Below, piece after piece: positions 42,751 through 52,053 of a stretch of DNA of 64,000 nt. A program made the position numbers and the translations under genes. Source of the DNA: Bacteroidota bacterium (GTDB lineage: Bacteria > Bacteroidota > Bacteroidia > Bacteroidales > JACABE01). The notes below the pieces were generated by a model. That model did no database searches and was not told where the DNA came from. It worked only from the letters and a program-made list of their open reading frames with translations. How positions within the stretch are numbered: the first letter of the stretch is position 1; every line of letters begins with the position of its first letter. The DNA is taken from assembly GCA_026391675.1 (NCBI GenBank), contig JAPLDQ010000004.1:62001-126000 (forward strand), in the 5' to 3' direction.

Positions 42751-42867
42751 AATGTAAATAAATAAAATTTTTAACTGATTCAAGTGGTAATTTTACAAAT
42801 TCATAAAAGGGCATGACTCAAATGTCGTATTAAATATAGTTTGAATTTCTGAATAATAGATAATAAT

Positions 42868-43935
42868 ATGAGGTTAGAAGACTTAGGTTATTATAAAAAA
42901 TTAGAGCAATTTAAATTGGGAAATAATCTCAGTAACTTTGAGATAGGCAGGGTTATTGCAGAACATAAGGAACGTTATATTATAAGGACTGCAGATAATG
43001 AGTTTGAAGCAGAGATTACCGGTAATATGCGGTTTACTGCTATGAGTCGTGAAGATTTTCCGGCAGTAGGAGACTGGGTCGCCTTTATTTCGTACGATGA
43101 AGATACTGCTTTAATTCATAGTATTCTCCCAAGATACTCAGTTGTTAAAAGGCAGGCAGTCGGGCAATATAGCGAGATTCAGATTATAGCAACAAATATT
43201 GATTATGCTTTTTTGGTACAGGCTGTTGACCGGGATTTTAATATCAACAGACTGGAACGATATCTTACCATTTGTAATGCATCAAAAGTTAGTCCAATAA
43301 TTTTACTCACTAAAACAGACTTAATAAACGAGCAGCAGCTTACAGAGATTTTGGAGCGTATAAAGCTCAGGATAAATAATGTTCCGCTTATTGCGATAAG
43401 TAATTTGTCAAAAGACGGCTACGATAAAATTGAAGCGATAATAGAAAAAGAGAAAACCTATTGCATGCTTGGTTCCTCAGGAGTAGGAAAATCCACCTTG
43501 TTAAATAATCTATCCGCTAAAAACATAATGCGAACTGATGCCATTAGCCAAAGTACAAGCAAAGGGAGGCATATTACCAGTCACCGGGAATTGATTGTAC
43601 TGGAAAATGGCGGAATATTAATTGACAATCCGGGAATGAGAGAAGTAGGTATTACTGATGTAGCTGGTGGTCTGGAACTTACTTTTGATAAAATTCATGA
43701 GCTTTCACAATATTGTAAGTTTAAATTTTGCTCACATACCGTTGAATCTGGATGTTCAGTTATTGATGCAGTTGATAATGGTGAAATTGACAAAGCGACC
43801 TATGAAAATTACCTGAAAATGGAACGCGAAAAGGCACATTTTGAATCAACAATTGCAGATAGACGAAAAAAGGACAAGGAATTTGGGAAAATGATGAAGA
43901 ACTATAAAAAAGATTTGAGTAAAAATAAATTCTAG
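42868..43935 (+). CDS. rsgA: Ribosome small-subunit biogenesis GTPase RsgA
   Basis: Circularly permuted GTPase that helps mature the 30S subunit. The 355-residue protein has an N-terminal OB fold, then the GTPase motifs in permuted order: G4 LLTKTDLI, G1 GSSGVGKSTLLNNL, G3 DNPGMRE. The zinc site CKFKFCSH...GC is present near residue 285, and a basic tail ends the protein (KKYKKDLSKNKF-like). Housekeeping gene in its own unit. Confidence 0.96.
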   Translation: MRLEDLGYYKKLEQFKLGNNLSNFEIGRVIAEHKERYIIRTADNEFEAEITGNMRFTAMSREDFPAVGDWVAFISYDEDTALIHSILPRYSVVKRQAVGQYSEIQIIATNIDYAFLVQAVDRDFNINRLERYLTICNASKVSPIILLTKTDLINEQQLTEILERIKLRINNVPLIAISNLSKDGYDKIEAIIEKEKTYCMLGSSGVGKSTLLNNLSAKNIMRTDAISQSTSKGRHITSHRELIVLENGGILIDNPGMREVGITDVAGGLELTFDKIHELSQYCKFKFCSHTVESGCSVIDAVDNGEIDKATYENYLKMEREKAHFESTIADRRKKDKEFGKMMKNYKKDLSKNKF

Positions 43936-44003
43936 GCAGAACAATAGTATTTATACTTTACTTTGAAATTTTGATTTTATTATTGATAAATCAATTTTAA
44001 TAT

Positions 44004-44678
44004 TTGATGAAAACAAATTATTTGGTTAAACACCTTACGGGCAGCTTTATATTTTTTGCTATTCTTTTTGTAAGTGGGGGCAGGATAAATTATTGGCAGG
44101 GACTTATTTATGTGGCTATTGGCCTTATAATGGTAATATTAAATTATACCATTTTTCGGATAGATGCTGCATTGGCTGAAGAACGTTCAAAGCCTGGAGA
44201 GAATACTAAAAGATGGGATAAGATTATATTGGGCTTATCATTACTGCTTACCATTGCAATGTATGTTGTTGCCGGTATGGATTCCGGCCGTTATCATTGT
44301 TCCCCTGATTTTCACTGGAGTATGTATCTTTTAGGTGGAATTTTAACTGCTACAGGCCAACTGCTGTTTCTAATTGCCCAAAAGCAGAATAAGTTTTTCT
44401 CGAGTACCGTCAGAATACAAACCGAACGGAATCATGTGGTTTGCGAATCAGGATTGTACAAAACGGTCAGGCATCCGGCTTATCTGGGCTCAATCATTCA
44501 GGCAACAGGTTTTTCTTTACTTCTGGGATCACTCTGGAGTATTATACCTGTAACTTTATTGATTATTTTGTTGATAATACGGACAAAACTGGAAGATAAT
44601 ACCCTGATAAATGAATTGAAAGGCTATACTGAATATTCGCTTAAAACCCGGTTTAAGCTTTTCCCTTATATTTGGTAA
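44004..44678 (+). CDS. Isoprenylcysteine/phospholipid methyltransferase-like membrane protein
   Basis: A 224-residue membrane protein with five or six helices. The C-terminal block ESGLYKTVRHPAYLGSIIQ followed by EDNTLINELKGYTEYSLKTRFKLFP is the SAM-binding core of the ICMT/PEMT methyltransferase family. The substrate cannot be told; phospholipid or lipid methylation is common for bacterial members. Confidence 0.85.
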   Translation: MMKTNYLVKHLTGSFIFFAILFVSGGRINYWQGLIYVAIGLIMVILNYTIFRIDAALAEERSKPGENTKRWDKIILGLSLLLTIAMYVVAGMDSGRYHCSPDFHWSMYLLGGILTATGQLLFLIAQKQNKFFSSTVRIQTERNHVVCESGLYKTVRHPAYLGSIIQATGFSLLLGSLWSIIPVTLLIILLIIRTKLEDNTLINELKGYTEYSLKTRFKLFPYIW

Positions 44679-44761
44679 TGATTTGTTCATGTGTTGATAC
44701 GATAATGCGATGATGAGTTTGTTGGCTGATTCACAAAAAGGTTGGTTATTATTATTTAATG

Positions 44762-44910
44762 GAGATTCTTCGCTATCACTACTAATGACAAGTTTTGTTT
44801 TTTGTTGATTTTTAAGTATATATAAGAAACATGACAATGAAATTAAAACTAGTTGATTCTTTAATCTTTGCGGTTCTCCGCGTAAAACTCCGCGGCACTC
44901 TGCGGTTAAA
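44762..44910. repeat. Dispersed intergenic repeat, copy 2
   Basis: Bases 44779-44910 repeat 1057-1185 nearly base for base (small difference in the T run). Unlike copy 1 it lacks the left arm of the outer palindrome and the second inverted block. It lies in a 351-base gene-free space. Confidence 0.88.
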
Positions 44911-44923
44911 TTAAGGCTTGAAC

Positions 44924-44972
44924 AACTTATAACTTATAATTTATAACTCATAATTCATAACTCATAACTCCA
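44924..44972. repeat. Seven tandem heptamers
   Basis: AACTTAT repeated seven times with one or two changes each (aacttat, aacttat, aatttat, aactcat, aattcat, aactcat, aactcca). It abuts the dispersed repeat and the terminator. Confidence 0.75.
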
Positions 44973-44974
44973 AC

Positions 44975-45016
44975 AAAAAAGCCCTGCAAATTAGGATATT
45001 TACAGGGCTTTTTCTA
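44975..45016 (-). terminator. Terminator for the two lipoprotein genes on the minus strand
   Basis: AAAAAGCCCTG (44977-44987) pairs with CAGGGCTTTTT (45003-45013); read on the minus strand a T run follows the stem. Confidence 0.85.
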
Positions 45017-45029
45017 TTTGTTGTAACTT

Positions 45030-45623
45030 TTAATTAGCTGTTGCCAGCTTATTAAAAATCTTTAATTCCTCTTCTGCTTCCTTGGTTTTACCCAATTGTT
45101 TGTATGCAATAGATAAATTATGATGCGATTGGGCATGGTTATAATTTATCTGTATGTTTTTCTTTAACAAACTACAGGCTTTTTCCGGATTTTTGATATT
45201 CAGATAGCTGGTAGCCAGATCGCACCTTACATTTACGTTTTTATCATTCAGCTTCAATGCTTTTTCATAATAAATAATAGCCTTGTCACTCTGTTCTATA
45301 TCGTAATAAATATTACCCAGCAGTATCAGGGCATTCTCATTTTTTTCGTCTAGTGTAGAAACTATTTTTAAATGATAAATGGCATTGTCAAATTGTTTTT
45401 TTACATAATAATTATTTGCCAGCATGATTCGCATTTCAATGTTTAAAGAATCTTTAATCAATTCTTTTTCATAAATAGCAAAGCTGTCTGCAGGAAACAT
45501 ATCCACAGCATTTTGCTTTATAGTCACAATATTAGGTTTTACGTCAGATTTGTTTTTGCAGGCAGAAAAACCTAATATTAGTATAAATGAGGATAAGCTA
45601 AAAATAAGAATTCTGTAATTCAT
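45030..45623 (-). CDS. TPR-repeat lipoprotein
   Basis: A 197-residue predicted lipoprotein with a lipobox ending at Cys22 (LGFSAC). Residues about 60-195 are four tetratricopeptide repeats (for example ALILLGNIYYDIEQSDKAIIYYEKALKLN, read in parts: LLGNIYYDIEQSDKA, IIYYEKALKLNDK). It follows the OB-fold lipoprotein gene (15 bases) in the same unit. Scaffold role by family; partner unknown. Confidence 0.85.
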   Translation of the reverse strand: MNYRILIFSLSSFILILGFSACKNKSDVKPNIVTIKQNAVDMFPADSFAIYEKELIKDSLNIEMRIMLANNYYVKKQFDNAIYHLKIVSTLDEKNENALILLGNIYYDIEQSDKAIIYYEKALKLNDKNVNVRCDLATSYLNIKNPEKACSLLKKNIQINYNHAQSHHNLSIAYKQLGKTKEAEEELKIFNKLATAN

Positions 45624-45638
45624 AGTATGGTTGTAAAA

Positions 45639-46415
45639 CTATTTGCTGATTTTTGCTTCTTCAACCAATACTTCATAAAAATAACTGTAGCCTAAATCTT
45701 TATTCAAAGCTACTTTTCCTTCTATGGTAATAACATCACCAACGTTAACTTTTGTAGCTAAATCTGTAGTAATTGTTAAATCAAATTTACCGTCAGATTC
45801 AGTACCATCCTGTAAATGGATCCAGTTTTTATTCATAATGTCAGGGCTGAATTTGGTAACTTTACCTTTTATTTTTACAGTTTTACCACCAAAACTGGCT
45901 TTTTTAGCAAATAAATCAGCAATGCTGATGCCTCCTTTTATAGGATCAATTTTTACTTCGATTTTACTTACTTTAGGTTTTCCTGTGGTTGGCATGGTAG
46001 TGTCAGAAGAATTCATAAATTCATGTGAAGGAACCTGACCGATTTCTTTTTTTACAAAATCTGCTGTTTTTCTCATTTCGTCAATAAACAGCACTTCTTT
46101 AAATTCTCTGTTTAATTCCTTGCTTTTAAAATTATTCATTGGGAAGCCTTTTTTATAATAAGCTGTATCCCCAACTTTAAAATCTGCAAATGAAATTGCG
46201 CCCCAGATTGTATCAGATTCTTTAACTTTAGGATTTCCAATTTCATTAAACTGCAAATAAGTATAGGTTCCGGCATTCATAACTTTTTGGATAACAACAG
46301 TGTGGATGCCTAATTTTAATAATTCAGCCTGTTTGGCATTATTATTTGATTTACATGCAATTATAATTGAAATTGCAAAAATTGCAAGTGTTAATAATTT
46401 TAATTTAGTTTTCAT
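45639..46415 (-). CDS. OB-fold-like lipoprotein
   Basis: A 258-residue predicted lipoprotein (lipobox ending at Cys21, IIIACK). The C-terminal 90 residues form an OB-type fold (GKTVKIKGKVTKFSPDIMNK, WIHLQDG, VNVGDVITIEGKVALNKDLG), resembling the domain of NrfJ-like and related Bacteroidota proteins beside cytochrome genes. The N-terminal part repeats a beta-rich pattern (TYTYLQFNE ... IWGAISFADFKVGD). Role unknown; place in the cytochrome-rich stretch suggests a link to cytochrome function (inference). Confidence 0.75.
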   Translation of the reverse strand: MKTKLKLLTLAIFAISIIIACKSNNNAKQAELLKLGIHTVVIQKVMNAGTYTYLQFNEIGNPKVKESDTIWGAISFADFKVGDTAYYKKGFPMNNFKSKELNREFKEVLFIDEMRKTADFVKKEIGQVPSHEFMNSSDTTMPTTGKPKVSKIEVKIDPIKGGISIADLFAKKASFGGKTVKIKGKVTKFSPDIMNKNWIHLQDGTESDGKFDLTITTDLATKVNVGDVITIEGKVALNKDLGYSYFYEVLVEEAKISK

Positions 46416-46484
46416 TTTCGTCTTCTTTATTTTGTTAATTATTGATTTATAAATATTTGTGTAAAAAGCTGATTAAATTTTTTG

Positions 46485-46492
46485 CAAAAATA
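46485..46492 (-). promoter_or_regulatory. -7 promoter element for the OB-fold/TPR lipoprotein unit
   Basis: Minus-strand TATTTTTG matches TAnnTTTG, 70 bases before the start codon. Confidence 0.5.
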
Positions 46493-46571
46493 CGTATTAA
46501 TTTTAAATAAAAAATGCCAAATCAATTGATATTTTACAGCTTTATTAAATGGAAATAAGATACTTGAGCAA

Positions 46572-47141
46572 TTATAAGAGAATAAGTGCTAAAATTGGAA
46601 TAATCAAACCGGCTATAACAAACCATATTCCTCTTTTACTCAGGCTGTTCTTGCTTTTTGCAATAATAAACAAACCACTTATAGCAATAATTATCATACC
46701 TACACAAAACAGGTCAGAGAACCATAGCCACCATTTACCGGGGTTGTAATGCAAAAAATTGATTTCAAAGAAAAAAGGTCTTCTTGTAATCTTTTCTATA
46801 TAACCTTCTTTTGTTTCAAGGTTAATAGTAATGGAACCATTGTCAATAAATATTTTCAAGGTTGATTTGTCAGGGAAAAAGTATTTTTTGTAATGATTTT
46901 CTTCATGAAAGTTTTTCAATAATGACATAACCCAGTCGTTTGTAACTGTTGATTTGTCAAAACTTTCGTTTATTTTAAAATCATTATAACTGATATTATA
47001 ATTAGGATTCCAGTCCTTTTTATGATTTAATGCTATTCCTGAGATACAGTAAATTATAGTTAAGCCGAAAAAGAAATAACCGATATCACGGTGTAATATT
47101 CTGTTCCATTTACGGAAGATTCTTAATGCATTTGAAGCCAT
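46572..47141 (-). CDS. PepSY-associated membrane protein
   Basis: A 189-residue membrane protein with three helices: one at the N-terminus (GYFFFGLTIIYCISGIALNH) and two at the end (about 140-187). A soluble PepSY-like stretch lies between them. Histidines flank the first helix (LHRDIGYF, ALNHKKDW), as in the iron-uptake/PepSY reductase family, where such residues bind haem. Length and shape fit small PepSY-TM proteins found near cytochrome genes in this phylum. Function unproven. Confidence 0.7.
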   Translation of the reverse strand: MASNALRIFRKWNRILHRDIGYFFFGLTIIYCISGIALNHKKDWNPNYNISYNDFKINESFDKSTVTNDWVMSLLKNFHEENHYKKYFFPDKSTLKIFIDNGSITINLETKEGYIEKITRRPFFFEINFLHYNPGKWWLWFSDLFCVGMIIIAISGLFIIAKSKNSLSKRGIWFVIAGLIIPILALILL

Positions 47142-47190
47142 TTAATTGATATTTAAGTGAAAATAATTATAATGCTAAAGTTTAAAAAAA

Positions 47191-47232
47191 ACAGGTATAA
47201 AAACTTTTTTAAATATTCTTATACCTGTTTAT
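47191..47232 (-). terminator. Terminator for the 47295 lipoprotein gene
   Basis: AACAGGTATA (47191-47200) pairs with TATACCTGTT (47221-47230); on the minus strand a run of T follows. Confidence 0.75.
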
Positions 47233-47294
47233 CGTAAATAGCTAATTAGCTAATACTTTATAAACTTTTAACTTTATAAATTATAAACTGATTT

Positions 47295-47891
47295 TTATTT
47301 TTTGATTTCTTTTAAATCTTTACAATCAATTGCATAAATGGAAATATATGCTTTCCCGCTTTCTTCCAGCTTTTTACGGAATGCTTTTACTTCTGCATAA
47401 GGATCATCAGTTTTTGTTTCTTCAACTTTCGATTTATCTTTGGTTTGACCTGTAATAGCTTTATTTTCTTCATTACAAACTTTCTGATCTTTATCTGCTA
47501 CCTGTTTTTTAATGTCAGCTTCCCATTCATTCAGGGCATTAGCATCAATTTTTTCATCTTCAATAACAGTACCGGTAATTTCAATATCAGAACCTTCATA
47601 TTTTAAATCGAAAGTAGAAAAACTTCCTCCAGCATTAATTTTTACCGTTTTTTCAGGATCAGCTGTAAAAAGGAATAGTTTTTTTCCGCTGTGTTTACAT
47701 ACATGCGATACAGTACCTTTTATTACTACTTCTTTTCCTGCCCATTTTTCTGGAGCAACTAGAAAACTGTCAACGGTTAGCACATTACTCACTTTAACTG
47801 AATCAGCAGATTGAGCATTTTTATTTTTACAGCCACTGTTATTAGCTAAAACAATAGCACATACAACTAATAAGATGATTAACTTTTTCAT
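47295..47891 (-). CDS. OB-fold lipoprotein with Cys-His motif
   Basis: A 198-residue predicted lipoprotein (lipobox ending at Cys21, NNSGC). Residues about 40-115 form an OB-like fold (WAGKEVVIKGTVSHVC, SDIEITGTVIED) with CKHSGKK, a Cys-X-His group that could hold metal or haem (inference). A charged linker and a final helix with a cysteine (IDCKDLKEIKK) follow. It is transcribed away from the CcsBA gene, sharing its upstream region. Confidence 0.72.
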   Translation of the reverse strand: MKKLIILLVVCAIVLANNSGCKNKNAQSADSVKVSNVLTVDSFLVAPEKWAGKEVVIKGTVSHVCKHSGKKLFLFTADPEKTVKINAGGSFSTFDLKYEGSDIEITGTVIEDEKIDANALNEWEADIKKQVADKDQKVCNEENKAITGQTKDKSKVEETKTDDPYAEVKAFRKKLEESGKAYISIYAIDCKDLKEIKK

Positions 47892-48242
47892 TGGTTTTTT
47901 TGATTAAATTTTTACAAAAATAATAAATTTTACTTTCTTTAAGACATCAGAATCTGAAGAAACCTTCGCTTTTATAAAAAATATTTTATGATATATATCG
48001 CATATTAAATGATATAAGTCAAAATAAATATATTTTTTTCAAATAATTAGAATTTTTTTTAGTATTTTTATCATTGAATTTCAGAATTATAATACATAAA
48101 TAGTATTTAAAAAATGAATTTTAAAGAATGAATGAATACTTGTTGTTGATATATATTAGTATTCGTTTAACACCAAGATTAAGGTATTTTTTGTAATATT
48201 GCCTTGATTTTTAAAAACTAAAATAACGAAAATATAAGATTA
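47892..48242. promoter_or_regulatory. Divergent promoter region before ccsBA
   Basis: 351 AT-rich bases between the OB-fold lipoprotein (minus) and ccsBA (plus). It holds the minus-strand -7 element at 47915-47922 (TATTTTTG on that strand) and degenerate FNR-like sites: ATGATATATATCGC near 47988-48001 and TTGAT-ATAT-ATTAG at 48146-48159, each two mismatches from consensus. No gene seen. Confidence 0.5.
48146..48159. promoter_or_regulatory. Weak FNR-like site before ccsBA
   Basis: TTGAT-ATAT-ATTAG: first half-site exact, second with two mismatches, 83 bases before the ccsBA start codon. Confidence 0.35.
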
Positions 48243-51200
48243 ATGAAAAGAATTCTGAATTTTTTATTATCATCAAAAGCTACACTGATTTTCTTATTGT
48301 TATTTGCTGTAGCTATGGCTGTAGCTACTTTTGTTGAAGATAAATATGATACTGTAACTGCCAGACAACTGATATATAATACACTTTGGTTTGAATTATT
48401 GTTCTTACTGCTGATAGTAAATCTAATAGGACATATTAAACCTTATCATCTGTTTACACTGAGAAAATTAGGCGGATTGCTTTTCCATTTTGCTTTTATA
48501 GCTATGATTTTGGGTGCTTTTATTACCAGATATTTTGGCAGCGAAGCCAGTATGCACATACGTAAAGGCGAAACCAGCAATATTATATACAGCAATGAAC
48601 CTGCAATATTGATTTCATGTTCTGAAAATGATAAAAATTATAACTTTGAATTCCCTGTTAACAAAGGGGATAACAGTAAAAATACATTCACCGCAACAAT
48701 TCCAACTGCAAAAGCAGGAAATATAGAAATAAGGTATAAAGAGCTGATTCCTAATGCTGTTGCCAAAATTGAAGAAAATGTTGCCGGTGGTAAAAATATG
48801 ATTGAACTTGCGTTTGCTTCAGCTATGGGCATGCAAAAATTAATGCTCAGCAATGGCGAATTAAAGAATATTGGCAGTACAAATATTTCATTCAACAGTA
48901 GCAATAATACAGATGGTATTAGAATCTCTGATGTAAAAGGGATAGCTGATATAATTGCTCCTATTGATATTGTTGAATCCTCTATGGATGGTACTCAAAC
49001 AGATACCATAAGAAAAGATTCAACAGCAGCATTAAAAGAGGGCTATTTATATCACATTAACGGAACAAATGTTTTGTATTCCAAAATGTATAAAAATGCC
49101 AGAAAAGTCCTGGTTAGCGGAACCGACGAAATGGGAAGGGGAGGAGATGATGTTGTAATACTGGATGTTAATGTTAACGGTAAAAAACAGGAATTGACTG
49201 TTTTTAATACATCTCCTTATGCCGCAGAATATGAGGATTACGTAATTGAAGGTGTAAAGCTTAGTATAGCTTTTGGCAACAAACCTGTTCAACTACCTTT
49301 CTCACTTTGTTTAAAAGACTTTATTCTGGAAAGATATCCGGGTTCCGAAAGTCCTTCATCCTACAGAAGTGAAGTTACTTTAATAGATAGCAGAGAAAGT
49401 TTAAAAGAAGACCGTAGTATATTTATGAATAATGTATTAGACTATAATAAATACAGATTTTTTCAATCATCTTACGATAATGATGAACAGGGTACTGTGC
49501 TTTCTGTGAACCACGATTTCTGGGGCACAACTATTTCGTATCTGGGATATGTATTGTTGGGTATAGGTTTTGTATATACTTTGTTTAGTAAATATTCACG
49601 TTTTAGTGCTTTGAAAAAATCGATAAATGAAATCAGAGAAAAAAGAAAAGCACAGGTTTTAACTTTGGTGTTGTTATTTGCATCATTTGGTTTAAGCTAT
49701 GCCCAACCTGCAACAAATAAAGTTGTTGATGCAAATCATGCAATTAAATTGGGTCATATGCTTACCCAAACCTATGATGGACGTTTTGCACCGGTACATA
49801 CCCTTGCACTGGATTTAATGCATAAAATAGCCAAAAAGGAAACATATGAGATTGAAGGTAAAGGTAAAATGAATGCAATGCAGGTATTTATTGATATTAT
49901 TGCTGAACCACAATTCTGGCAGGATCAGAAAATTATATATGTTCCTCAGAAACAGATACAGGAAGTTATCGGTATTAATACTGAATATGCTGCATTCCGC
50001 GATTTTTTTGATGCAAATTCACAATATAAACTGGAAGCTCTTATAAATGAATCTTTCAGAAAAAAACAAAGCGAAAAGAATAAACTTGACAGAGAAATTT
50101 TAAAAGTTGATGAAAGGGTAAATATATTTCATATGATGACCAACGGAAGTATATTGAAAATTTTCCCCGAACAAAATTCAAAAAATAACAAATGGTTAAG
50201 CTGGGATGATAAAGTAGCTTCCATCCCTTTAACAGGCGCAATTACTGCAATTAATGAAGATTTGAAACTTAAGGTATTCAGCTATTCAAGTTTAATGCAG
50301 GCATACGTATTTGAAGTGATACAGGCAAAAGAAAGCGGAGATTATTCCAAAGCCGATAAAATTCTTGATTATATTACTGCGATTCAAAAGCAAAATTCAG
50401 ATCCGAATTTATTACCCTCTGAAACTAAAATAAATGCAGAAGTATTTTATAATAATGCTGATATTTTTATTTTACTTAAAAATGTATATGCTTTATTAAG
50501 CGTGCTCATGCTTGTATTAGCATTTATTGATAATGTCAGAATAAAGAAAAGTAAAATTATTTCACTTTCTTTAAATATTTTAACTGTAATATTAATGCTC
50601 GCCTTCTTGTATCATACAATAGGCATGGGCTTAAGATGGTATATAACCGGACATGCACCATGGGCAAATGGATATGAAGCACTGATTCTGGTTGCCTGGG
50701 GTTCATTAATTGCCGGATTCGGCTTTGTAAAATATTCAAAATTAACCTTAGCTGCAACTGCATTGCTTGCTTTCTTTATGCTGATGACAGCAAGTCACAG
50801 CAGCTACGACCCACAGTTAACCAATCTGCCTCCGGTATTGAAATCTTATTGGTTAATAATTCATGTTGCTACATTAACAATAAGTTATGGATTTTTAGGA
50901 TTAGGTTTTATTTTAGGTTTGATGAATTTATTCATATACTTATTTAAAAATCAAAAGAACGCCGGTCATTTGGATCTTCTCATTGCTGAAAATTCATATA
51001 TTATCGAAATGAATTTAATTATAGGTTTAATGTTAGCAACCTTAGGTACTTTTCTTGGAGCGGTCTGGGCCAATGAATCATGGGGAAAATACTGGGGTTG
51101 GGATGCCAAGGAAACCTGGGCGCTTATCATTGTAATTACCTATTCAATCGTTATTCACATGAGGTTTGTACCCAAATTAAATACAAAATATGCATTCAAT

Positions 51201-51404
51201 GTAGCTTCAGTATTGGGATTTTCTAGTGTAATGATGACATTTGTTGGTGTAAATTACTATTTATCAAAAGGAATGCACAGTTATGGTGCCGGAGAAACCC
51301 CTGTTTTCCCACTTTGGGCTTGGGGCACGATTTTTGCTATTATCATATTAATTATTTCTGCAGGAATAAGAGAGAAAAATTATAAACAATTAAAATCAAA
51401 TTAA
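48243..51404 (+). CDS. ccsBA: Cytochrome c maturation protein CcsBA (ResB-ResC fusion)
   Basis: System II haem ligase that carries haem across the membrane and attaches it to CxxCH motifs. The 1053-residue fusion has a CcsB/ResB part (helices near residues 10-30, 40-60, 78-100 and 430-450, with a large periplasmic loop between), a middle domain (HAIKLGHMLTQTYDGR) typical of Bacteroidota fusions, and a CcsA part (about 730-1045) with the WWD haem-handling motif WGKYWGWDAKETWALI. Candidate haem histidines include MTASHSSYD, IIHVAT and IVIHMRF. It is followed 23 bases on by a tetrahaem cytochrome, a likely client. Confidence 0.95.
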   Translation: MKRILNFLLSSKATLIFLLLFAVAMAVATFVEDKYDTVTARQLIYNTLWFELLFLLLIVNLIGHIKPYHLFTLRKLGGLLFHFAFIAMILGAFITRYFGSEASMHIRKGETSNIIYSNEPAILISCSENDKNYNFEFPVNKGDNSKNTFTATIPTAKAGNIEIRYKELIPNAVAKIEENVAGGKNMIELAFASAMGMQKLMLSNGELKNIGSTNISFNSSNNTDGIRISDVKGIADIIAPIDIVESSMDGTQTDTIRKDSTAALKEGYLYHINGTNVLYSKMYKNARKVLVSGTDEMGRGGDDVVILDVNVNGKKQELTVFNTSPYAAEYEDYVIEGVKLSIAFGNKPVQLPFSLCLKDFILERYPGSESPSSYRSEVTLIDSRESLKEDRSIFMNNVLDYNKYRFFQSSYDNDEQGTVLSVNHDFWGTTISYLGYVLLGIGFVYTLFSKYSRFSALKKSINEIREKRKAQVLTLVLLFASFGLSYAQPATNKVVDANHAIKLGHMLTQTYDGRFAPVHTLALDLMHKIAKKETYEIEGKGKMNAMQVFIDIIAEPQFWQDQKIIYVPQKQIQEVIGINTEYAAFRDFFDANSQYKLEALINESFRKKQSEKNKLDREILKVDERVNIFHMMTNGSILKIFPEQNSKNNKWLSWDDKVASIPLTGAITAINEDLKLKVFSYSSLMQAYVFEVIQAKESGDYSKADKILDYITAIQKQNSDPNLLPSETKINAEVFYNNADIFILLKNVYALLSVLMLVLAFIDNVRIKKSKIISLSLNILTVILMLAFLYHTIGMGLRWYITGHAPWANGYEALILVAWGSLIAGFGFVKYSKLTLAATALLAFFMLMTASHSSYDPQLTNLPPVLKSYWLIIHVATLTISYGFLGLGFILGLMNLFIYLFKNQKNAGHLDLLIAENSYIIEMNLIIGLMLATLGTFLGAVWANESWGKYWGWDAKETWALIIVITYSIVIHMRFVPKLNTKYAFNVASVLGFSSVMMTFVGVNYYLSKGMHSYGAGETPVFPLWAWGTIFAIIILIISAGIREKNYKQLKSN

Positions 51405-51427
51405 TTACTAACTTAAAAACGAAAATC

Positions 51428-51934
51428 ATGAAAAAATTATCAATCGTAATGGCTTGTATGCTTTTTTTGTTAAGCAATGTATTGCTTGCACAGAATAAGT
51501 ATGTAGGTGCTGCTAAATGTAAAATGTGCCACATGGCTAAGGGAAAACAATACCCACAATGGAGCGCATCAAAACATGCAAAAGCTTTTGAAGCCTTAAA
51601 AGGTGAAGCAGCTTTAAAAATTGGTAAGGAAAAAGGAATTGCAAGTCCTTCTACTGATGCTAAATGTTTGAAATGTCACTCTACTGCTGCAGCTGCTGGA
51701 GCATTAGTTGACGGAATTACCAAAGAAGAAGGTGTTAGCTGCGAAACATGCCATGGTGCAGGTAGTGCATACAAAGCACCTGCTGTTATGAGAAACAAAG
51801 CTGATGCAATGAAAAATGGTTTAATTTTACCAAATGAAAAATTATGTGTAAAATGCCATAATTCTGAAAGCCCAACTTTCAAAGGATTTGATTATGCTGC
51901 TAGTTTAGCAAAAATAATTCACAAAAATCCTTAA
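51428..51934 (+). CDS. Tetrahaem cytochrome c (c554-like)
   Basis: A 168-residue periplasmic cytochrome. Signal peptide to about residue 22 (VLLAQ), then four CxxCH sites (CKMCH, CLKCH, CETCH, CVKCH). YVGAAKCKMCH and QWSASKHAKAF are typical of the cytochrome c554/c-prime-like domain. It lies directly behind ccsBA and ends in a strong terminator, so both genes form one unit. Probable role: soluble electron carrier in the periplasm. Confidence 0.92.
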   Translation: MKKLSIVMACMLFLLSNVLLAQNKYVGAAKCKMCHMAKGKQYPQWSASKHAKAFEALKGEAALKIGKEKGIASPSTDAKCLKCHSTAAAAGALVDGITKEEGVSCETCHGAGSAYKAPAVMRNKADAMKNGLILPNEKLCVKCHNSESPTFKGFDYAASLAKIIHKNP

Positions 51935-51950
51935 TAATTAATTTAATATT

Positions 51951-52019
51951 CCCCACAAAATATACATATTGCAGAAATAATTATTTAAATTGTTTGTATA
52001 TTTTGTGGGGATTTTTTTT
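51951..52019 (+). terminator. Terminator after the ccsBA-cytochrome unit
   Basis: Perfect 16-bp stem (arms 51951-51966 and 51995-52010) with a 28-base loop and a run of seven T. Confidence 0.85.
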
Positions 52020-52053
52020 AGTTTAAGTAGTATTAATCAAAAAACTTTTACAT

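Noticed and set aside
46549..46749. Small plus-strand open frame
   Set aside because: It lies antisense to the PepSY-type membrane gene and only reflects its hydrophobic codons.
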